A stretch of DNA of 50,362 bases from Orenia metallireducens (GTDB taxonomy: Bacteria > Bacillota > Halanaerobiia > Halobacteroidales > Halobacteroidaceae): the NCBI RefSeq assembly GCF_001693735.1, contig NZ_LWDV01000010.1, positions 1 through 50,362 on the forward strand. The letters run 5' to 3'. Made by a program: the position numbers and the translations under genes. The notes under the pieces are model-generated. The model was not told the origin of the DNA. It saw nothing but the letters and a program-made list of their open reading frames with translations, and made no database searches. Below are positions 50,306 to 50,362 of the stretch, in pieces (the stretch's first letter is position 1; each line of letters begins with the position of its first letter).

Positions 50306-50362
50306 ATGTTTGTATCTCAAGAGAAAAAACAACAACAATATGAATTTGTAACAATAGAACAG
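50306..50362 (+). CDS. IS1182-type transposase, N-terminal part (runs off the window)
   Basis: The first 19 residues only: MFVSQEKKQQQYEFVTIEQ. The pattern (short start, KxxQQYEFV, then IEQ/IED leading to LVPEDHLLR in relatives) is that of IS1182-family transposases. Good ribosome site AAAAGGAG. The rest lies beyond the window. Confidence 0.65.
   Translation, partial: MFVSQEKKQQQYEFVTIEQ

Noticed and set aside
1-50362. tRNA or rRNA genes
   Set aside because: No acceptor/T-arm signatures (GGTTCGAATCC-like) found on either strand outside coding regions, and no rRNA-like block.

Overview
The window looks like chromosome from a low-GC, anaerobic, probably endospore-forming Firmicute. Evidence: strong AGGAGG-type ribosome binding sites, perfect sigma-A promoters, two SleB-type spore cortex hydrolase homologues, ISC-type Fe-S machinery, ferredoxin-like MinD ATPases, no respiratory genes, and the clostridial gene order secD-secF-recJ-apt-relA-dtd-hemZ-hisS-aspS. 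A member of the Halanaerobiales (Orenia/Halobacteroides-like) fits best, but that is inference from gene content and remembered gene order.

Layout. Nearly everything from 200 to 41,600 lies on the minus strand. 200-3,200: a methyltransferase, then an Rrf2 regulator-nifS-nifU operon. 3,350-8,150: a frameshifted YczE-type membrane protein, YigZ, RarA, a HAD phosphatase and 5-formyl-THF cyclo-ligase. 8,150-9,200: an intergenic block holding a dispersed repeat and a 6S RNA. 9,200-29,300: aspS, hisS, a parvulin-TPR foldase, hemZ, an MBL hydrolase, dtd, relA, apt, a three-part RecJ-HIRAN-helicase fusion, an AarF kinase/coiled-coil/DUF456 group, secF-secD and an HD hydrolase. 29,600-33,300: a Fur-type-controlled ferric iron ABC transporter. 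33,600-41,700: an anaerobe-type accessory-factor region (DUF134 regulator, DUF5320, flavin reductase, MBL protein, DUF89 phosphatase, peptide deformylase, thioesterase, Mrp ATPase, two NifX/NifB-like proteins and two ferredoxin-MinD ATPases). 42,000-46,300: mostly plus-strand envelope genes (DUF1576, SleB, DUF4363, DUF421, a second SleB-like hydrolase), with DUF4363 and DUF421 both disrupted. 46,370-48,000: an insertion-sequence scar (IS982 copy, IS3-family tail, truncated peroxiredoxin). 48,100-50,362: a chemotaxis receptor and the start of an IS1182-type transposase.

Most notable points: (1) a family of at least four intergenic elements (about 6.05, 8.27, 37.85 and 41.84 kb) with shared terminal inverted repeats around GCGACACTTTTTA and partly shared interiors; (2) a 6S RNA upstream of the 5-formyl-THF cyclo-ligase gene, recalling the proteobacterial ssrS-ygfA pair, with one of those elements lying between; (3) near-identical inverted operator half-sites, CATATGnTCATAA-like, in the promoters of the DUF5320 gene and of the NifX/MinD/Mrp cluster, suggesting one shared regulator, possibly the neighbouring DUF134 protein; (4) the RecJ-HIRAN-superfamily 2 helicase fusion; (5) a perfect promoter about 310 nt ahead of secD, implying a long leader; (6) three local gene disruptions visible by reading across frames (YczE, DUF4363, DUF421).
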